Assembly: GCF_007845645.1 (NCBI RefSeq)
Contig: NZ_VCQV01000025.1
Coordinates: 20,539-84,538 of the forward strand
Reading direction: 5' to 3'
Source of the DNA: Leekyejoonella antrihumi
GTDB lineage: Bacteria; Actinomycetota; Actinomycetes; Actinomycetales; Dermatophilaceae
DNA: 64,000 nucleotides
In this document: positions 34,054 through 43,136 of the stretch, piece after piece
Numbering within the stretch: position 1 is the stretch's first letter
How the letters are laid out: every line of letters starts with the position of its first letter
Position numbers and translations under genes: made by a program
Notes under the pieces: generated by a model
Database searches by the model: none
Seen by the model: only the letters and a program-made list of their open reading frames with translations
What the model was told of the DNA's origin: nothing

Positions 34054-34899
34054 CTATGCGAGGCGGCTGATCTCCACCGCTGCGTTCATCTTGCTGCCGG
34101 GAGATCCGGTGAAGATCCCGCGCAACGGCACGACATCGGTATAGTCCCGGCCCCGTGCCATCTCAATGTAGAAGTCGTCGGGGACCCGCCCCGACGCAGG
34201 GTCCACTCCGAGCCACGCCCCGTCCCACCATTGGATCCACGCGTGCGATGCGCTCGTGATCGACTCTCCCAGCGGGGCGTCTCGGTCGGGCAGCACGTAG
34301 CCGGACACGTAGCGCGCTGGAATTCCCTGCGAACGCAGAGCCCCGATCACCAGATGTGCCATGTCCTGGCAGGTGCCCTCCCCCGTGGCCCAGGCATCCC
34401 GCGCCGGGCTGCGGACGGTGGTGCGCCCCTGGACATAGCTCACACTGCCGTGCACGCGACCGACGACCGCATCCACGAGCGCGGCAGGCGTGGTCGCCGT
34501 GCCTCGCAGTTCGCGCACCACCTGCAGGAAGTCGGATCCGGGGTCGACTCGGTCCCCGATCTCCAAGAGCTCGTCGAACTCGTCGCGCACCGCCGGTGCG
34601 GCCAGCTCGTCCCAGGTCAGCTCGTCGCCCGCGACCGTCTTGCGATCGACGGTGACGGTGCTGATCGCGACCACCTGAAGCTCGTCATGCTCCTCGTGGA
34701 CCTCGAATGAGGTGACCTGCGTGCCCCAGTAGTCGGTCCAGGCCTGCGACCACGCAGAGGGCGACACCTCCAGACGATGATGCAGGATCGTCTGATCGGC
34801 GGTGGCCAGCGGCGCAAGGCGTGCCTCGTTGTAGGACGCCGTCGCCGGCCCGTTGTACGTGTAGCCCGTGGTGTGCACCAGTCGCAGCGTTGCACTCAC
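34054..34899 (-). CDS. Transglutaminase family protein (cysteine protease-like)
   Basis: 281 aa from GTG 34899, with GGGAGG 6 bases upstream and a GTGA overlap with the alpha-E gene. An N-terminal beta domain (LRLVHTTGYTYNGPATASYN) precedes a transglutaminase-like core with catalytic Cys in GEGTCQDMAHLVIGALRSQG (about 178-197), His in ITSASHAWIQWW and Asp in GVDPASG. Members clustered with ATP-grasp and alpha-E proteins are thought to process peptide-like products (published genomic inference; no defined substrate). Confidence 0.87.
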   Translation of the reverse strand: MSATLRLVHTTGYTYNGPATASYNEARLAPLATADQTILHHRLEVSPSAWSQAWTDYWGTQVTSFEVHEEHDELQVVAISTVTVDRKTVAGDELTWDELAAPAVRDEFDELLEIGDRVDPGSDFLQVVRELRGTATTPAALVDAVVGRVHGSVSYVQGRTTVRSPARDAWATGEGTCQDMAHLVIGALRSQGIPARYVSGYVLPDRDAPLGESITSASHAWIQWWDGAWLGVDPASGRVPDDFYIEMARGRDYTDVVPLRGIFTGSPGSKMNAAVEISRLA

Positions 34900-35822
34900 A
34901 GCGCACCTCCCAACCACTCAGGGGCGACAGCGCCCTCGAAGTACCTCTTGGCAACTGCGTTGCTCGCATCCGCACAGACCTGTTGCAGCACACCCATCTC
35001 GGCGGGCAGGTCCGCCAGCAGCTCGGTGAGCGACAGGTAGTCCATCCGCGCCCGCGCCTGACCGATGATGCGTGCCGCGTCACCACCGAACCCGATGCGG
35101 CGCTGTCGCGGATCCAGCTCCTCCAGGCACCGCGCCACCTCACCCAGTGAGTAGGCGACCGATCGTGGGAACAGTCGGTCCAGGAGCAGGAACTCGACTG
35201 CGGCGCGAGGCGACTCGATGGCGCGATAGGTCCGGGTGAACGCGTGTGCCGCACCGCAGGCTCGCAGCGTGATCTGCCAGGTCGAGGCAGAACCGGTCGC
35301 GTAGGTGCGAGTCAGGATCAGCCGGGAGGTCATGTCGACCCGCTCGATGTGTCGGCCGAGCACGATGAACTGCCAGCCGTCGTCGTGACTCTGGGTGTTG
35401 TCCGCGAGCGCGGACACCATGTTGGCCCGTTCAAGGGAGAGCCGGAAGGCGTCGGCAGGACGTGACCTGGCAAGCCGCCCACTGATCACGGAGTTGTAGG
35501 TCGTGTTGATGGCCTCCCACACTTCCGCCGAGACGACCTCCCGCGAACGGCGAGCGTTCTCGCGTGCTGCCTCCACGGCATACGCGATCGAGTGCGGCGA
35601 AGATCTGTCGTGCAGGAGCAGCCGCAGCACGGTGGCCTGGTCTGCCTCCCCCTCGTGCTGGACGCCCATCGCCGCAAGGATGGACCTGCAGGTGGTTTCC
35701 TGGTCGATGACCGGATCCTCCACGAGCAGCTGGAGATACACGTCCAGGATCCGTGCCGTGCACTCGATCCGCTCGATGTAGCGCCCGATCCAGAAGAGCG
35801 CCTCCGCGATTCTGCTCAGCAT
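34896..35822 (-). CDS. Alpha-E domain-containing protein (DUF403)
   Basis: 308 aa, almost all helical, opening with the family hallmark MLSRIAEALFWIGRYIERIE and with later HIERVDMTSRLI and SPRAAVEFLLLDRLFPRSVA. Starts within the ATP-grasp gene (7-bp overlap) and ends in a GTGA overlap with the transglutaminase gene. Biochemical role unknown; always found with circularly permuted ATP-grasp proteins. Confidence 0.88.
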   Translation of the reverse strand: MLSRIAEALFWIGRYIERIECTARILDVYLQLLVEDPVIDQETTCRSILAAMGVQHEGEADQATVLRLLLHDRSSPHSIAYAVEAARENARRSREVVSAEVWEAINTTYNSVISGRLARSRPADAFRLSLERANMVSALADNTQSHDDGWQFIVLGRHIERVDMTSRLILTRTYATGSASTWQITLRACGAAHAFTRTYRAIESPRAAVEFLLLDRLFPRSVAYSLGEVARCLEELDPRQRRIGFGGDAARIIGQARARMDYLSLTELLADLPAEMGVLQQVCADASNAVAKRYFEGAVAPEWLGGAL

Positions 35823-37417
35823 GGTGCGCTCCCTTCGTTCGACTGCAGGTCCACGGCGGTGCTCTGTGCCTGGCCCTGAGCGGTGACCGCGTGAGCTCCG
35901 CCGCCACGGCTGCTGCGCGCACCACCCGCGGGATGCAGGGCGTGGCCGCCGGTCGCGGGCTGTGCCTCGACCGGTTCTCGGTTACCGTCCGACGCCAGGA
36001 TCCAGGTGTCCTTGGACCCCCCGCCCTGGCTGGAGTTCACAATCAGCTCACCCTCTGGCAGGGCCACCCGGGTCAGACCGCCGGGCAGGACCCATACCTT
36101 GTCGCCGCTGTTGACCGCGAACGGTCGCAGGTCGACGTGCCGTGGGGCCATCCGGTTGCCGATGAGCGTCGGAACGGTCGACAGCTGCACGACGGGCTGC
36201 GCGATCCAGCCTCGCGGATCGTCGATCAGCTTCTGGCGCAACACATCCAGCTCCGGCTTGGTTGCCCGCGGGCCGATCACGATACCCTTTCCGCCCGCAC
36301 CGTTGACGGGTTTGACCACCAGTTCGTCGAGCCGGTCCAGCACCTCCTCACGATGGCTCGGATCCTCCAGGCGCCAGGTGTCGACATTGGGCAGGATCGG
36401 GTCTTCCTCGAGGTAGTAACGGATCAGATCGGGCAGGTAGGTGTAGACCAGCTTGTCGTCTGCGACGCCGTTGCCCACCGCGTTCGCAATCGTCACGTTG
36501 CCACCCCTGGCCGCGTTGAGCAGCCCCGGCACTCCAAGGACCGAGTCGCGGCGGAAGTGGACGGGGTCGAGGAAGTCGTCGTCGACCCGGCGATAAATGA
36601 CGTGGACCGGCCGCGGCCCATCGGTGGTGCGCACCATGACGCTGCCGCGCTGCGCCATCAGGTCACGCCCCTCGACCAGGCGCGTCCCCATCAGCCGGGC
36701 GAGCAGGGCGTGCTCGAAGTAGGCCGGGTTGTAGGCACCCGGGGACAGCACCACCACGACCGGGTCGGCCACGCCGCTCGGAGCGCAGGCCCGCAGTGCG
36801 GCCAGCAGCTTGGCGGGATACTGGGAGACCGGGCGGATCCGATGGTGGGCAAAGACCTCGGGCAACGCCGCCGACATCGCGCGACGGTTGGTCATGACGT
36901 ACGACACCCCTGACGGAATGCGCACGTTGTCCTCCAGCACCCGGAACTCGCCGTCTGCGCCTCGGATCAGGTCGATTCCGGCGACGTGCACGCGCACGCC
37001 CGCCGGCGGTTGGATGCCGCTCGCCACCCGCAGGTAGTGCGGGCTGCTGGTCACAACTCGCCGCGGAATCACACCGTCGAGGAATGCCTGCCCCTCCCCA
37101 TAGATGTCGGCGAGAAACGCCTCGAGGGCCCGCACTCGTTGTGCCACACCGGATTCCACATGGGCCCAGGTCTCAGCCTCGATGAGACGCGGCACGATGT
37201 CGAGCGGAAACGGCCGCTCCTCGCCACCGATGTCGAAGGTCACGCCCTGGTCGAGGTAGGTGTGGGACAGGTAGTCCGCGCGAAGGCGAACCTCGTCGCT
37301 GGACAACCGCTCCATCTGTCGCCGCACGCCGAGGTAGCCGGGACGCACCTGCGCCCCGTCGAACATCTCGTCGTAGGTCGAAGGTTGTGCCTGGTATCCG
37401 TCGAAGAGCTCATCCAC
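35816..37417 (-). CDS. Circularly permuted ATP-grasp protein (DUF404/DUF407)
   Basis: 533 aa. Family features: YDEMFDGAQVRPGYLGVRRQ (about 15-34), PSPHYLRVASGIQPPAGVRV region with HVAGIDLIRGADGEFRVLED (about 145), and the ATP-grasp segment ELVVKPVNGAGGKGIVIGPR (about 358). Predicted to ligate a carboxylate to an amine using ATP. The last about 40 residues are Gly/Ala/Ser-rich and probably disordered. First gene of the ATP-grasp/alpha-E/transglutaminase unit. Confidence 0.88.
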   Translation of the reverse strand: MDELFDGYQAQPSTYDEMFDGAQVRPGYLGVRRQMERLSSDEVRLRADYLSHTYLDQGVTFDIGGEERPFPLDIVPRLIEAETWAHVESGVAQRVRALEAFLADIYGEGQAFLDGVIPRRVVTSSPHYLRVASGIQPPAGVRVHVAGIDLIRGADGEFRVLEDNVRIPSGVSYVMTNRRAMSAALPEVFAHHRIRPVSQYPAKLLAALRACAPSGVADPVVVVLSPGAYNPAYFEHALLARLMGTRLVEGRDLMAQRGSVMVRTTDGPRPVHVIYRRVDDDFLDPVHFRRDSVLGVPGLLNAARGGNVTIANAVGNGVADDKLVYTYLPDLIRYYLEEDPILPNVDTWRLEDPSHREEVLDRLDELVVKPVNGAGGKGIVIGPRATKPELDVLRQKLIDDPRGWIAQPVVQLSTVPTLIGNRMAPRHVDLRPFAVNSGDKVWVLPGGLTRVALPEGELIVNSSQGGGSKDTWILASDGNREPVEAQPATGGHALHPAGGARSSRGGGAHAVTAQGQAQSTAVDLQSNEGSAPC

Positions 37418-37495
37418 ATCCCAGACGCTATCTGCATCCGGCGCCGCGCGGCAGGATTTCCTCCGCTCGCTGCGACGCCTTCGTGCCGAAGGCGC

Positions 37496-38296
37496 TCAGG
37501 CGGGCGCCGCGAAGTGTAGCCGCGCAAACGCAAGTGCCTCGGCCAGGTCGATCTCGCGCTGATCCGCGGAGTCCTTCCGCGTGCCGACCTCGACCACGAT
37601 GGATCCGTCAAAGCCCCGTCCGGCAAGCCATTCGAGGACATCTGCGCAAGGCTGGCTCCCCCGGCCGGGCACCAAGTGCTCGTCCTTGAAGGAGCCGAGC
37701 CCGTCAGCCAGATGCAGGTGGGTCAACCGGTCCCCCAGATGACGGGCCATGCTGAACGCATCACAGCCGGCCGTCGCCGTGTGCGACAGGTCGAGGGTGA
37801 CGTGCTCGTAGCCGACCTCCACCGGGTCCCAGCCCGGCAGGTAGGCCTGCATCTCGCGCTGCCGGGCCCGCCAGGGAAACATGTTCTCCACCGCGATTCG
37901 CACGTGCGTCCGCGCCTCACGCTCCGCGATGCCGCCGAGGAACTCTGCGGCGTACTCCCGCTGCCAGCGAAATGGTGGGTGTACGACCACCGTGTCCGCG
38001 CCGACATCCTCGGCAAGCCGGACGGAGTTGTCGACCTTCGCCCACGGTTCGGGCCCCCATACGCGCTGGGTCAGCAGCAGGGTCGGCGCGTGGATCGACA
38101 CGACCGGCAAGCCATAGTGTTCGGACAGGCGCTTCAGAGCGCCGCCCTCCTGGCTGATCGTCTCGGTCCAGACCATCACCTCAACGCCGTCGTAGCCCAG
38201 CCGTTCGGCGATGTCGAACGCCTGCACCACACCCAGCGGATAGACCGATGCTGTCGACAGCGCGATCTTCGCGTCCGGCACGCGTGCCGTACCCAT
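37496..38296 (-). CDS. Sugar phosphate isomerase/epimerase family protein (AP endonuclease 2 / TIM barrel)
   Basis: 266 aa TIM barrel: [20 protein letters not shown] (about 24-43), [23 protein letters not shown]-like [14 protein letters not shown], and [12 protein letters not shown], which supply His/Glu/Asp metal ligands. Typical of xylose-isomerase-like proteins of unknown sugar specificity. In other actinobacteria this gene sits directly before proline dehydrogenase; here the ATP-grasp module lies between. Confidence 0.8.
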   Translation of the reverse strand: MGTARVPDAKIALSTASVYPLGVVQAFDIAERLGYDGVEVMVWTETISQEGGALKRLSEHYGLPVVSIHAPTLLLTQRVWGPEPWAKVDNSVRLAEDVGADTVVVHPPFRWQREYAAEFLGGIAEREARTHVRIAVENMFPWRARQREMQAYLPGWDPVEVGYEHVTLDLSHTATAGCDAFSMARHLGDRLTHLHLADGLGSFKDEHLVPGRGSQPCADVLEWLAGRGFDGSIVVEVGTRKDSADQREIDLAEALAFARLHFAAPA

Positions 38297-38446
38297 TCAG
38301 CCCTCCACCCGGTCCGGCCTGCTCATGAGGACACGCTACTGCGAGCCTCTAGAGGACCATGGCTGAGGCCAGAGACGCTGCCCTCGCGCCTTCGCCAGAG
38401 GGCACACGGCGGAGGCACAGTCGTCCCTTGAGACTTGTGGCCGCAG

Positions 38447-38548
38447 TCAGGCGGTGCCGACGAGGGTGCCCTGTGGTTCCTCGGGCATCCGGCCCGGGGT
38501 CAGGTCCCACACCTCAATGGGGCACCAGGGGGCTATGCGGATGGGCAG
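38447..38548 (-). other. Possible gene-end remnant
   Basis: The minus strand reads SLPIRIAPWCPIEVWDLTPG then RMPEEPQGTLVGTA and stops at 38447, in the gap after the HExxH lipoprotein gene. The composition is protein-like and unlike the surrounding frames, but there is no start and I know no family for it. It may be the end of a lost gene. Confidence 0.3.
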
Positions 38549-38563
38549 GGAACCGGCATCCGG

Positions 38564-39511
38564 TCAACGCGAGGACTGGTAGGCGTGCTGCCAGCCCGCG
38601 ACGAGCGTCGGCATGGAGTGGCCGAGCTCGCGCTCCGCCAGTGCGGCGAGCGACCCCGTCGGGTGCACAACAGCCTTGCTGTAGAACGCGATTGCCTTCC
38701 GCTGGCCGCACGTCTTCACGATGTAGCGGACGAACGACGTGGCAACCTGGTACGCATCGACCGCGTTACTTCCGGACATGTCGGCGTTCGACGGGAGTGC
38801 GGCCCGCTTGGCCTTCGGCGTCAGGTGCAGACCGGAGAACTTCTGACCCGCCCACTCCGCGAATCCCTCGGTGAGCCACAGCGGGAGATGCCGGCGCGCG
38901 GCATACGTCAGAGTCAAGGCATGGAAGACCTCGTGGGTCAGGACCTTCCTGGACACCTGCGCTGAGTTGACCTGGGGCATGGTGGACGTCGCACTCGGCC
39001 CGCTGACCATCTGGATCGAGCGACCCGCGTTGAACACTATGTAGGGCTGCTTGCCGGCAACGATCACCGTATCCGCCTGGATATCAGCCACGTTCGATGA
39101 TCCGTAGATGCGCGCGAACTCCGCTTCACTCCGGGGGGCGAGCACCAGAAGCTCTCTCGAGAACCGTGCGCCAGTCACGGTGCTCACATCATGCACGGCC
39201 TGGCTGACGTAGCCGTTGATGTCTGCCATCTGTCGCTCGTCGACGTCGCCGACCACGGTCACCTGCGGAAAGGCCGTGGCGCGCGCGTGCGGCATCGCGC
39301 CCAGTGCAACCGCCGACGCACCGCTCGCCCGCAGCCGTCGCGCAGCCGCGGGACTTGCCGAGGCGAAGACCGCCAGAGCCGAGGGGCCGGCGCTCGCCCT
39401 CGTCACGGGCGGCGGCGTCGTCGATGCCACGGGAGCGGATCCGGTGCCGCAGCCGGCGAGGACGATGCCCACGAGGATGCAGGCCACTGACCTCACCCAG
39501 TTTCGACTCAC
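38564..39511 (-). CDS. Secreted HExxH zinc metallopeptidase-like lipoprotein
   Basis: 315 aa from GTG 39511; the start is uncertain because no good ribosome-binding site precedes it. A lipoprotein signal [14 protein letters not shown] puts it outside the membrane. A Ser/Ala/Pro linker follows, then the gluzincin motif [20 protein letters not shown] (HEVFH, about 210) with a downstream [12 protein letters not shown] glutamate (about 233) as third ligand. Substrate unknown. Confidence 0.75.
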   Translation of the reverse strand: MSRNWVRSVACILVGIVLAGCGTGSAPVASTTPPPVTRASAGPSALAVFASASPAAARRLRASGASAVALGAMPHARATAFPQVTVVGDVDERQMADINGYVSQAVHDVSTVTGARFSRELLVLAPRSEAEFARIYGSSNVADIQADTVIVAGKQPYIVFNAGRSIQMVSGPSATSTMPQVNSAQVSRKVLTHEVFHALTLTYAARRHLPLWLTEGFAEWAGQKFSGLHLTPKAKRAALPSNADMSGSNAVDAYQVATSFVRYIVKTCGQRKAIAFYSKAVVHPTGSLAALAERELGHSMPTLVAGWQHAYQSSR

Positions 39512-39578
39512 ACAGCTCAGCGTGACACCCGGCGGTGCGCGAGGACACGCGGGGCAGGCTGCCACCTACGATGGGCAG

Positions 39579-40364
39579 GTGCCCGAAACGCCCCTTGACA
39601 CTCCCCGCATCTGGGTCGAGTTCACCAACCCCGACGACACCGCTGAGCGGTTCCGTTGCGACCTGACCTGGCTGACGTCCTCCTGGACCTGCATCTACGG
39701 CAACGGCTGCCAGGGCATCTATGCCGGCCGGCCGGACGACGGCTGCTGCACCCTCGGCGCACACTTCACCGACAAGGACGACGTCAAGACCATCAAACGC
39801 GTGGTCAAGGACCTCGGCCCGGACGAGTGGCAGTACTACGACGAGGGCCATTCGAGGGCCGGCTGGCGGGATAAGGAGGACGGCGACACCAAGACCCGGG
39901 TGGCCGACGGCGCCTGCATCTTCCTCAATCGCCCCGGATTCCCCGCGGGAGACGGCTGCGCCCTGCACCAGCACGCGCTGCTGACCGGCGTCGAACCGCA
40001 CACGGTCAAACCAGAGGTCTGCTGGCAGCTGCCGATCCGGCGCACCTACCGCACCGTCGAAATGCCCGATGAGTCGTCCTACCTCGAGGTCTCGATCGGG
40101 GAGTACGACCGCCGCGGATGGGGACCCGGCGGTCACGATCTCGACTGGTACTGCTCGGCGAATCCGGCGGCGCATGTCGGCAAGGACCCGGTCTATCTCT
40201 CCAACGCCGGTGAGCTGAAGCACCTGATGGGTGCGGCCGCGTATGCCGAGCTGGCCACTCGGTGCGAAGCGCACCTCGAGCAGGTGCGCGCCGCCCGCAA
40301 CAGCGGCAACCGCAAGCTGCTGCCGCTGCTCGTGCACCCGGCAACCCTCGCGGCGCAGCCATAA
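39579..40364 (+). CDS. Conserved hypothetical cysteine-rich protein
   Basis: 261 aa from GTG 39579, preceded by GGGCAGG. Cysteines cluster in [23 protein letters not shown] and [11 protein letters not shown] (about 24-66), with another in [20 protein letters not shown] (about 110-130), a pattern that suggests metal or Fe-S binding. I recognise it as a widespread actinobacterial protein without known function. Next to radA/disA, but 199 bp of repeats intervene. Confidence 0.7.
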   Translation: MPETPLDTPRIWVEFTNPDDTAERFRCDLTWLTSSWTCIYGNGCQGIYAGRPDDGCCTLGAHFTDKDDVKTIKRVVKDLGPDEWQYYDEGHSRAGWRDKEDGDTKTRVADGACIFLNRPGFPAGDGCALHQHALLTGVEPHTVKPEVCWQLPIRRTYRTVEMPDESSYLEVSIGEYDRRGWGPGGHDLDWYCSANPAAHVGKDPVYLSNAGELKHLMGAAAYAELATRCEAHLEQVRAARNSGNRKLLPLLVHPATLAAQP

Positions 40365-40465
40365 CCCGACTCTGGGTAGACGTATGGCGGTCGTCGTGCG
40401 GTGAGTCGATCGAGACTGTCGGTGCCAAGGCATACGTTGTGCACATGGCTTGGACCCCGAAAAGA

Positions 40466-40561
40466 ACACCCCACAAAGTTCGGCCTCGCCCCTCGACCGA
40501 TACCTTGCGGGGACCCCGTTCTCCGCTCGCAAGCTCCCTCCGATCCTTTGCGGGGACCCCG
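40466..40561 (+). repeat. Dispersed intergenic repeat, copies A1 and A2 (tandem), upstream of radA
   Basis: A1 (40466-40518) begins AACACCCCACAAAGTT and ends CTTGCGGGGACCCCG; A2 (40519-40561) has CTCCGCTCGCAAGCTCC and ends TTTGCGGGGACCCCG. A further GGACCCCG at 40452-40459 may be the end of an older copy. A2 stops 2 bases before the radA ATG, so its GCGGGGA becomes the only ribosome-binding-site-like element of radA. Confidence 0.75.
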
Positions 40562-40563
40562 AA

Positions 40564-41946
40564 ATGACATCGACAACTCGCAAGCGCTCCGCACCGTCCT
40601 ATCGGTGCACCGAGTGCGGCTGGACCGCGATCAAGTGGGTCGGTCGCTGCGGTGAGTGCCAGGCCTGGGGGACCGTGACCGAGGCCGGCCAGACGGCAGT
40701 GCGCACCGCACCCGCCGCCGTGATCGAGCGGCCGGCGATGCCCATCCACCAGATCGATGTCACCCAGGCCACTGCCAGGCCGACCGGGGTGAACGAGTTC
40801 GACCGGGTGCTGGGCGGTGGCCTGGTGCCCGGCGCGGTGCTGCTCGTCGCCGGCGAGCCCGGTATCGGCAAGTCGACCCTGTTGCTCGATGTCGCGTCCC
40901 GCACGGCGCGCTCGGGCCGCAAGGTGCTGTATGTCAGCGGCGAGGAGTCGGCCGCGCAGGTGCGAGTGCGCGCCGAACGCATCGAGGCGCTGGCGACGTC
41001 GCTGTTCCTTGCCAGCGAAACCGACCTCGGCACCGTGCTGGCCCAGATCGACCAGGTCGAACCCGAGCTGGTGATCATCGACTCGGTGCAGACCATCGCA
41101 TCGGCGCAGATCGAGGGCTCCGCTGGCAACGTGAGCCAGGTTCGCGAGGTTGCCGCGGCCATCATTCAGACCGCCAAGAAGCGCGGCATCAGCGTGGTGC
41201 TGGTGGGTCACGTCACCAAGGACGGCTCCATCGCCGGTCCCCGCGTGCTGGAGCACCTGGTCGACGTCGTGATCCAGTTCGAGGGCGAGCGTCACTCCCG
41301 CCTGCGCCTGGTCCGTGCCGTCAAGAACCGCTACGGCCCCACCGACGAGGTCGGCTGTTTCGACTTGTCCGAGGTGGGCATCGTCGGCCTGCCCGACCCG
41401 AGCGGCCTCTTCCTGTCCGGCATCAAGGACCCGGTGGCCGGCACCTGCGTCACCGTCACACTCGAGGGCCGGCGGCCACTGGTCACCGAGGTCCAGGGGC
41501 TGCTCGCACCGGCGGGCGGCGGATCACCCCGCCGCACCACCAGCGGCGTGGACAACTCGCGAACCGCGATGATCCTCGCCGTGTTGGAGCGCCGGGCGAG
41601 CGTGCCGGTGCTGAAGCACGACTGCTACGTGTCCACGGTCGGCGGTGTGCGACTGAGCGAGCCGGCGGCGGACCTGGCGATTGCCCTGGCCCTTGCCAGT
41701 TCGTTACTCGACAAACCGCTGCCCCAGGGCACCATCGCGGTGGGCGAAGTGGGCCTTGCCGGCGACGTCCGCAACGTCGGCGGAGTGCCTCGTCGACTGG
41801 CGGAGGCGGCCCGCATCGGCTTCACCCGGGCGGTCATCCCCTTTGATGCCATGGGCGGAGAGGCGGTGCCCGACGGGATGCGCGTGTTCGAAGTGCGCGA
41901 CATCCAGTCGGCGGTGCGCGCGATCCCAGTCGGGCCCGTCGCTTAG
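40564..41946 (+). CDS. radA: DNA repair protein RadA (Sms)
   Basis: 460 aa from ATG 40564. N-terminal zinc finger CTECGWTAIKWVGRCGEC (about 13-30), Walker A AGEPGIGKSTLLLD (about 98-111), the RadA signature VKNRYGPTDEVG (about 252-263) and a C-terminal Lon-like domain (VGGVRLSEPAADLAIALALA). It drives branch migration in recombination. disA follows 10 bp downstream, the normal actinobacterial pair. Confidence 0.94.
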   Translation: MTSTTRKRSAPSYRCTECGWTAIKWVGRCGECQAWGTVTEAGQTAVRTAPAAVIERPAMPIHQIDVTQATARPTGVNEFDRVLGGGLVPGAVLLVAGEPGIGKSTLLLDVASRTARSGRKVLYVSGEESAAQVRVRAERIEALATSLFLASETDLGTVLAQIDQVEPELVIIDSVQTIASAQIEGSAGNVSQVREVAAAIIQTAKKRGISVVLVGHVTKDGSIAGPRVLEHLVDVVIQFEGERHSRLRLVRAVKNRYGPTDEVGCFDLSEVGIVGLPDPSGLFLSGIKDPVAGTCVTVTLEGRRPLVTEVQGLLAPAGGGSPRRTTSGVDNSRTAMILAVLERRASVPVLKHDCYVSTVGGVRLSEPAADLAIALALASSLLDKPLPQGTIAVGEVGLAGDVRNVGGVPRRLAEAARIGFTRAVIPFDAMGGEAVPDGMRVFEVRDIQSAVRAIPVGPVA

Positions 41947-41956
41947 ACTCAGCGGC

Positions 41957-43033
41957 GTGGAACGCTCCGACGAGGTGCTGCTGCGCGACACGCTCGCCGC
42001 CGTTGCCCCAGGCACGCAGTTGCGGGATGCCCTTGAACGCATCCTGCGCGGACGCACGGGTGCGCTGATCGTGCTGGGCGACGACAAGGTCGTCGACGAT
42101 CTCAGCACCGGCGGCTTCCCGATCGATATCGAGTTCTCCGCGACCCGTCTGCGCGAGCTCGCCAAGATGGACGGCGCCATCGTGGTCGACCGTGACGTGT
42201 CCCGCATCGTGCGCGCCGCCACCCAACTGGTCCCTGACTCAAACATCCCCACTCGCGAGTCCGGGACCCGGCACCGGACCGCCGAGCGGGTCGCCAAACA
42301 GACCGGCTTCCCGGTGATCTCGGTCAGCCAGTCGATGCACATCATCGCGCTGTACATCGGCAACCTGCGCCACGTCATCGAGGGGTCCGACGCGATCATG
42401 TCCCGCGCCAACCAGGCGCTGCAGACCCTGGAACGCTACAAGTCGCGCCTCGACGACGTCACCGGCACGCTCTCGGCCCTGGAGATCGAGGACCTGGTGA
42501 CCGTGCGAGACGTCGCCGCGGTGCTTCAACGGCTAGAGATGGTGCGACGCATCAGCGACGAGATCAGTGAGTACGTCGTCGAGCTCGGCACCGACGGACG
42601 GCTGATGTCCTTGCAGCTGGATGAGCTCATCGACGGGCTGAGCGACGACCGCGAGCTGGTTGTGCGCGACTACGTCGAGTCGGCTCGCGACCCGCTGTCC
42701 GTCGAGGACGCGCTGGGCCGGCTGGGCTCGCTCAGCTCGAACGAGCTGCTCGACCTGACCGCCGGCACCCGCGCCATCGGCTTTCCCGTCGTCGGCGAGT
42801 CACTGGACGCGTCGGTGACTCCGCGCGGCTACCGGCTCCTGACCAAGGTGCCGCGCCTGCCGGGCGCGATCGTGGACCGCCTGATCGACCACTTCGGCAC
42901 GCTGCAGAAGCTGCTTGCGGCCGACTTCAACGAGCTGATGCGGGTCGAGGGCGTCGGCGAGAGCCGGGCCCGTGCCGTCCGCGAGGGGCTGTCCCGGCTG
43001 GCCGAGAGCAGCATCCTCGAGCGCTACGTCTGA
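41957..43033 (+). CDS. disA: DNA integrity scanning diadenylate cyclase DisA
   Basis: 358 aa from GTG 41957. The DAC domain carries GRTGALIVLGDDKVVDDL, the catalytic DGA in LAKMDGAIVVDRD (about 74-76) and the RHR in SGTRHRTAERVAKQ (about 107). A helical linker and a C-terminal HhH domain (FNELMRVEGVGESRARAV, about 329) bind branched DNA. It makes c-di-AMP and reports on recombination intermediates. Confidence 0.94.
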   Translation: MERSDEVLLRDTLAAVAPGTQLRDALERILRGRTGALIVLGDDKVVDDLSTGGFPIDIEFSATRLRELAKMDGAIVVDRDVSRIVRAATQLVPDSNIPTRESGTRHRTAERVAKQTGFPVISVSQSMHIIALYIGNLRHVIEGSDAIMSRANQALQTLERYKSRLDDVTGTLSALEIEDLVTVRDVAAVLQRLEMVRRISDEISEYVVELGTDGRLMSLQLDELIDGLSDDRELVVRDYVESARDPLSVEDALGRLGSLSSNELLDLTAGTRAIGFPVVGESLDASVTPRGYRLLTKVPRLPGAIVDRLIDHFGTLQKLLAADFNELMRVEGVGESRARAVREGLSRLAESSILERYV

Positions 43034-43040
43034 GGCGCCG

Positions 43041-43090
43041 CACCAAGTCTTCGCTCCGCAAGCTGCGCTCAGTACTCCGCGGGGACCCCG
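43041..43090 (+). repeat. Dispersed intergenic repeat, copy B
   Basis: Begins CACCAAGTCTTCGCTCCGCA and ends GTACTCCGCGGGGACCCCG. It starts 7 bp after the disA stop and ends 46 bp before mutY. Nearest in sequence to copies C and D; same orientation as A relative to the plus strand. Confidence 0.78.
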
Positions 43091-43136
43091 CCGGCTCCTG
43101 AATGCGAGCTGGATCCTAGACAACCAGGGAGGTCAC

